Assembly: GCA_947628395.1 (NCBI GenBank)
Contig: CANQZP010000058.1
Coordinates: forward strand, 1-8,480
Length of the DNA stretch: 8,480 bases
DNA from: an uncultured Clostridia bacterium
GTDB taxonomy: Bacteria; Bacillota; Clostridia; TANB77; CAG-508
Direction of reading: 5' to 3'
Position 1 is the first letter of the stretch. Each line of letters starts with the position of its first letter. Made by a program: the position numbers and the translations under genes. Below the pieces are notes generated by a model. The model was not told the DNA's origin, made no database searches, and worked only from the letters and a program-made list of their open reading frames with translations. Of the stretch, positions 6,201 through 8,480 are shown in pieces.

Positions 6201-7570
6201 ATCAAAAAACAGAAGCAAATGAATCTTTAGGTAATTATGAACAAAACAGAGTTATATTTACGAAAGACATGAGAAAAGACTACACAATTTTAATCCCACA
6301 AATGGCACCTATACACTTTGAACTTTTAGAAGCAGCAGTAAAAGCCTCTGGATATAATGTAAAATTATTAAAAGATTGCACTCCACACACTGTAGAAACT
6401 GGATTAAAATACGTAAATAATGATGCATGCTATCCATCAATACTTACAACAGGTCAATTTATTGAAGCTTTAGAATCAGGTGAATATGATGTAAATAAAA
6501 CTGCAATAATTATGTCACAAACAGGCGGTGGTTGTAGAGCTACAAACTACATAGGATTTATTCGTAAAGCTTTAAAAGACGCAGGTTTTCCACAAGTTCC
6601 TGTTATATCTTTCAACGTAGTAGGAATGGAAAAAATGCCAGGATTCAAAATCTCTGTAGGACTAGTAGAAAGACTATTAAAAATGGTTGTTTATGGAGAT
6701 TTACTACAAAAACTACTTATGAAAAATAGAGCATATGAAGTACATAAAGGCGAAACTCAAGAGTTATTTAATAAATGGATGGAAAAATGCAAAAAATTAA
6801 TTGAAAAATCTACAAATAAAGAATTCAAGAAAAGCATATATGAAATGGTAGATGATTTTGAAAAAATAGAATTAGACACATCTGTCCCAAAACCAAGAGT
6901 CGGCGTAGTTGGTGAAATTTTAATAAAATATCACCCTTTCGGAAACAATTTTGTTGCAGAAGTATTAGAAAAAGAAGGCGCAGAAGTTGTTCTTCCAGAC
7001 TTTATGGGATTCGTAAAATTCATGGCAACTCATAAAATAACCTTTAATACATTACTAAAAATTGATAATGCTAAAGCAGCAATATTTAAAACAGCCCTAA
7101 AACTTATAAATATCTTAGAAAAAGATTCAAAAATAGCTTTAGCAAACTCTAAAAAGAATTACCTACCACCATGCGATATCTGGCATTTAGAAGATAAAGT
7201 AAAAGATATATTATCTATAGGAAATCAAACAGGTGAAGGATGGTTTTTAACTGCAGAAATGATTGAATATATTGAAAATGATATACCAAATATAGTTTGC
7301 GTCCAACCATTTGCATGCTTACCAAACCATATAGTAGGTAAAGGAGTTATAAAAACAATCAGAGAAAAATATCCAAATGCAAATATATCTCCTGTAGACT
7401 ATGACCCAGGAGCTAGTGAATCAAATCAAACAAATAGACTAAAATTATTAATGACAGTAGCCAAAGATAATTTGAAAAAACAAATAAAAGAACAAAAAGC
7501 TCTAGAAAAAGAAAATGAAAAGACAACAATAACAAATGAAAAAACAGAAAATACAATAAAAAACACTTAA
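3230..7570 (+). CDS. Large 2-hydroxyacyl-CoA dehydratase activase-family iron-sulfur protein (double HgdC-like domain plus DUF2229 and HgdB-like regions)
   Basis: Family members related to HgdC use ATP hydrolysis to push a low-potential electron from a [4Fe-4S] cluster onto a partner enzyme. This cytoplasmic 1446-residue protein has two ASKHA ATPase modules. Module 1 (about 5-270) has GLDVGSTT (8-15), ELGGED (102-107), C125 in NGTCAGGTG, C164 in SRCGVF, and GGP (215-217). Module 2 (about 320-570) has GIDAGSTT (323-330), DIGGQD (420-425), C445 in NEACSSGCG, C484 in SRCTVF, and GGT (538-540). A cysteine group follows (610, 613, 617, 636). The DUF2229 region starts near 658 (GIPR at 677, SVCYPAK with C726, YPC with C751), then AGRPYH (864-869), FGCG (C940), and an HgdB-like part with IPQMAPIH near 1022, ACYPS (C1067), GGGCRATNY (C1102) and QPFACLPNH (C1363). 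The tail (about 1416-1446) is charged and low-complexity. No dehydratase subunits are adjacent, so the physiological substrate is unknown. The start is taken at the ATG with GGAGG, not the upstream TTG. Confidence 0.9.
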   Translation: MSELLHVGLDVGSTTVKIVVMNTNKETIYRNYTRHFSDTKNTLCEVLEKLSKDFPEATFTMALTGSGAMSAAKFLDIPFIQEVISCKTAVENYLPETDVVIELGGEDAKIIYFDKSIEQRMNGTCAGGTGAFLDQMASLLNTDTAGLNELAKDYKTIYPIASRCGVFAKTDVQPLLNEGSRKEDIAVSIFQAVVNQTISGLACGRPIKGKVAFLGGPLNYLSELRKRFIETLELKDDEILIPEEAHLLVAKGAALDSIKNTPFSVKELEQKIKNLRNSKDTTSKPLEPLFESHNQYEEFKKRHEKDKVTYKDLDSYKGDCFIGIDAGSTTTKLVLIDSENNLLFSLYGSNEGNPLKSVIKMLKELYEKIPKDANIRFSGVTGYGEKLIQTALNIDLNEIETIAHYTAAKKFMPNVTSIIDIGGQDMKYIKLKNNTIDNIMLNEACSSGCGSFIETFAKSLGLSIEEFVSSAIDAKSPVDLGSRCTVFMNSKIKQAQKEGYSVGDISAGLSYSVIKNAIQKVMKVRDISTLGDHIVVQGGTFYNDAVLRSFEKIVGKDVIRPNISGLMGAYGVALLAKEQYEANLDMEYKSTILKLEELDSLDIKTSQVRCGRCENNCLLTINKFNNNKSFISGNRCEKGSGNITENKNLPNMYKYKFERLFGYTPLSEEEATRGTIGIPRVLNMYEDYPFWFTFLTNLGFRVILSEKSTRKTYEKGMESMPSESVCYPAKLSHGHIISLLEQGIKTIFYPCIPYSRKEYQKADNHYNCPIVISYSEVLKNNVEELKSDDIKFINPFLPLDYKKLAKVIMELDEFKEYNFTKKELLEAGKKAEEEYLQYKKDVSDKADEILEYMDKNNLRGIVLAGRPYHVDPEINHGIDTLITSLGLCVLSEDSIACKTEVKRPIRVVDQWMFHARLYAAADFTGKHDNLELIQLNSFGCGVDAVTTDQVEEILKSYDNMYTLIKIDEVNNLGAVRIRIRSLLASMNKKINQKTEANESLGNYEQNRVIFTKDMRKDYTILIPQMAPIHFELLEAAVKASGYNVKLLKDCTPHTVETGLKYVNNDACYPSILTTGQFIEALESGEYDVNKTAIIMSQTGGGCRATNYIGFIRKALKDAGFPQVPVISFNVVGMEKMPGFKISVGLVERLLKMVVYGDLLQKLLMKNRAYEVHKGETQELFNKWMEKCKKLIEKSTNKEFKKSIYEMVDDFEKIELDTSVPKPRVGVVGEILIKYHPFGNNFVAEVLEKEGAEVVLPDFMGFVKFMATHKITFNTLLKIDNAKAAIFKTALKLINILEKDSKIALANSKKNYLPPCDIWHLEDKVKDILSIGNQTGEGWFLTAEMIEYIENDIPNIVCVQPFACLPNHIVGKGVIKTIREKYPNANISPVDYDPGASESNQTNRLKLLMTVAKDNLKKQIKEQKALEKENEKTTITNEKTENTIKNT

Positions 7571-7598
7571 AATGACTTATAAAATCAATTACAAGCAA

Positions 7599-7666
7599 AA
7601 TGCAATGGTAGTTTCTTTAATCAGAAAAAAATTACCATTGCATTGAATTGACTTTGTCAAATTTTT
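7599..7666 (+). terminator. Hairpin pair ending the activase transcript
   Basis: Bases 7599-7610 (AATGCAATGGTA) pair perfectly with 7633-7644, extending inward by a G-T and three A-T pairs. A second small hairpin, TTGAC (7648-7652) with GTCAA (7656-7660), is followed by A and five T residues (7661-7666). The first stem is strong but has no U-tract, and the second has the U-tract but a short stem. Together, about 30 bp past the stop codon, they probably terminate transcription. Confidence 0.6.
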
Positions 7667-7680
7667 AGAATCTTTCCATA

Positions 7681-8480
7681 AAATAATACACTATCATTAA
7701 TCTAAAAATTAATTAAAATTTATTTCCATTTATAAATTACAAAAAATTAATTTTTTATATAATTAATTCTTTGTAATTTTTCTATTTTTACTGCTATTTT
7801 TTAAAAGATAATTTTTTCATAAATTTTTGTCTCTTCGAAAATAGATTTTTTATAATTTTTTTTATTTATTTTTTATCTTTTTACTTAATTTTATAAACAC
7901 TATTTTTTCCTATTTCCTTCATATTTTTTTAATATTTTTTAAATACTTTTTTAATATTTTTTTTCGATTTTACATTTATTTTTTTTTATACTTATTTTTT
8001 AAAATAAAATTTATTATTATATTCAATTAAATCCCTTTAAATTTTATTTTTATATGTAATATTTTTAATCTATTTATATAATTAATTATTAATTTATTTA
8101 TTTTAGTATTATTAATTAATTTTTTATAAAATAATTAAATTTATTTTTTTATTTATTATTAATTAAATTATTAATTACTTATTATTAATTTATTATTTTA
8201 TTTATTTTTATTATTTATTTATTTTATTTACTTTATTTATTATTATTTATTTTTTTATTATTATTTTATTTATTATTTTTTATTTATTATTTATTTATTA
8301 TTTTTTATTTATTTTTTTTAATTATTTTTATTGTAATATTTTAATTTCTGTAAAAATTTATTAATTTTTTTCTTAAATAAAATTTTATCTTCTCCTTACC
8401 CCCAAAAAATTCTTTTTTAGTTTTAATACATTTTTCTTTTTTATTTTTATTTAATTTCATTTAATTTTATTTTTTATTAT
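7681..8480. other. Gene-free, extremely AT-rich low-complexity tract
   Basis: By hand count about 63 of 800 bases are G or C (about 8%). Positions 8041-8340 have only 6 of 300, and 8232-8332 is a 101-base run with none. In 8281-8330 T outnumbers A by about three to one on the plus strand, with mostly single A residues between runs of two to eight T. The sequence is irregular (TTTA, TTA and TTATT words) and not a clean tandem repeat. The minus strand carries frequent TAA in all frames. Near 8395-8405 a small oasis of five C residues breaks the pattern. No DnaA-box-like sequence (TTATCCACA) was found. I see no gene, RNA or mobile element here. The tract continues to the window edge. Confidence 0.8.

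Noticed and set aside
8223..8313. Plus-strand stretch with few stops in the AT-rich tract
   Set aside because: Stops are rare only because the strand is mostly T with single A residues. The frame would read as Phe, Leu, Ile and Tyr with no start or ribosome binding site.
8341..8460. Minus-strand open frame of 39 codons (Lys/Asn-rich) crossing the C-run near 8400
   Set aside because: There is no Shine-Dalgarno before its ATG at 8460. The amino acids are those expected from A-rich sequence, and the AAGGAG it contains lies inside the frame with no start codon after it. Chance is the simplest reading.
7681..8480. Chromosomal replication origin in the AT-rich tract
   Set aside because: The AT content would suit an unwinding element, but no DnaA-box-like sequences and no dnaA, dnaN or rpmH genes are visible.

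Overview
The window looks like chromosomal DNA from a low-GC Firmicute, most likely an anaerobic clostridial or Tissierellia-type bacterium. This rests on the strongly AT-rich codon use, GGAGG-type ribosome binding sites, an rsmI/trmN6-type RNA methyltransferase pair, a GerMN-domain protein, and a very large 2-hydroxyacyl-CoA dehydratase activase-family protein typical of anaerobes. The genus is not resolved from this sequence.

Layout from left to right. Positions 1-393 hold no gene but are packed with inverted repeats, including a perfect 22-bp-arm palindrome and a Rho-independent terminator pointing left. Positions 394-1970 (minus strand) hold a tightly coupled two-gene operon: a tRNA1(Val) adenine-N6-methyltransferase-like gene (trmN6), then rsmI, whose ribosome binding site overlaps the trmN6 stop codon. 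Diverging from it is a short, well-initiated gene of 58 codons (2043-2219) with no recognised function. Next is a structured, relatively GC-rich element of about 200 bp with 27-bp terminal inverted repeats (2241-2448) that looks like a MITE-type or other non-coding repeat. A membrane-anchored GerMN-domain protein (2473-3066, minus strand, GTG start) follows.

Diverging from the GerMN gene is the dominant feature, a gene for a 1446-residue iron-sulfur protein (3230-7570). It joins two HgdC-like ATPase/activator modules to the DUF2229/HgdB-like regions of large dehydratase-activase proteins. A consensus -35 and -10 lie just upstream. The longest open frame starts at a TTG that is itself part of the -35 box, so the ATG at 3230 is the better start. 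The gene ends at a hairpin pair likely to terminate transcription.

The last 800 bp (7681-8480) hold no convincing gene. They have about 8% G+C by hand count, falling to about 2% over 8041-8340, with one run of 101 bases lacking any G or C and a strong excess of T over A on the plus strand.

The genes do not form one pathway. RsmI and TrmN6 modify rRNA and tRNA, the GerMN protein is probably an envelope protein, and the large activase protein is probably an ATP-driven low-potential electron-transfer protein whose partner enzyme is not in the window. I see no complete new multi-gene system. The least explained items are the two structured repeat regions, the 58-codon gene, the fused double activase, and the extreme AT tract.
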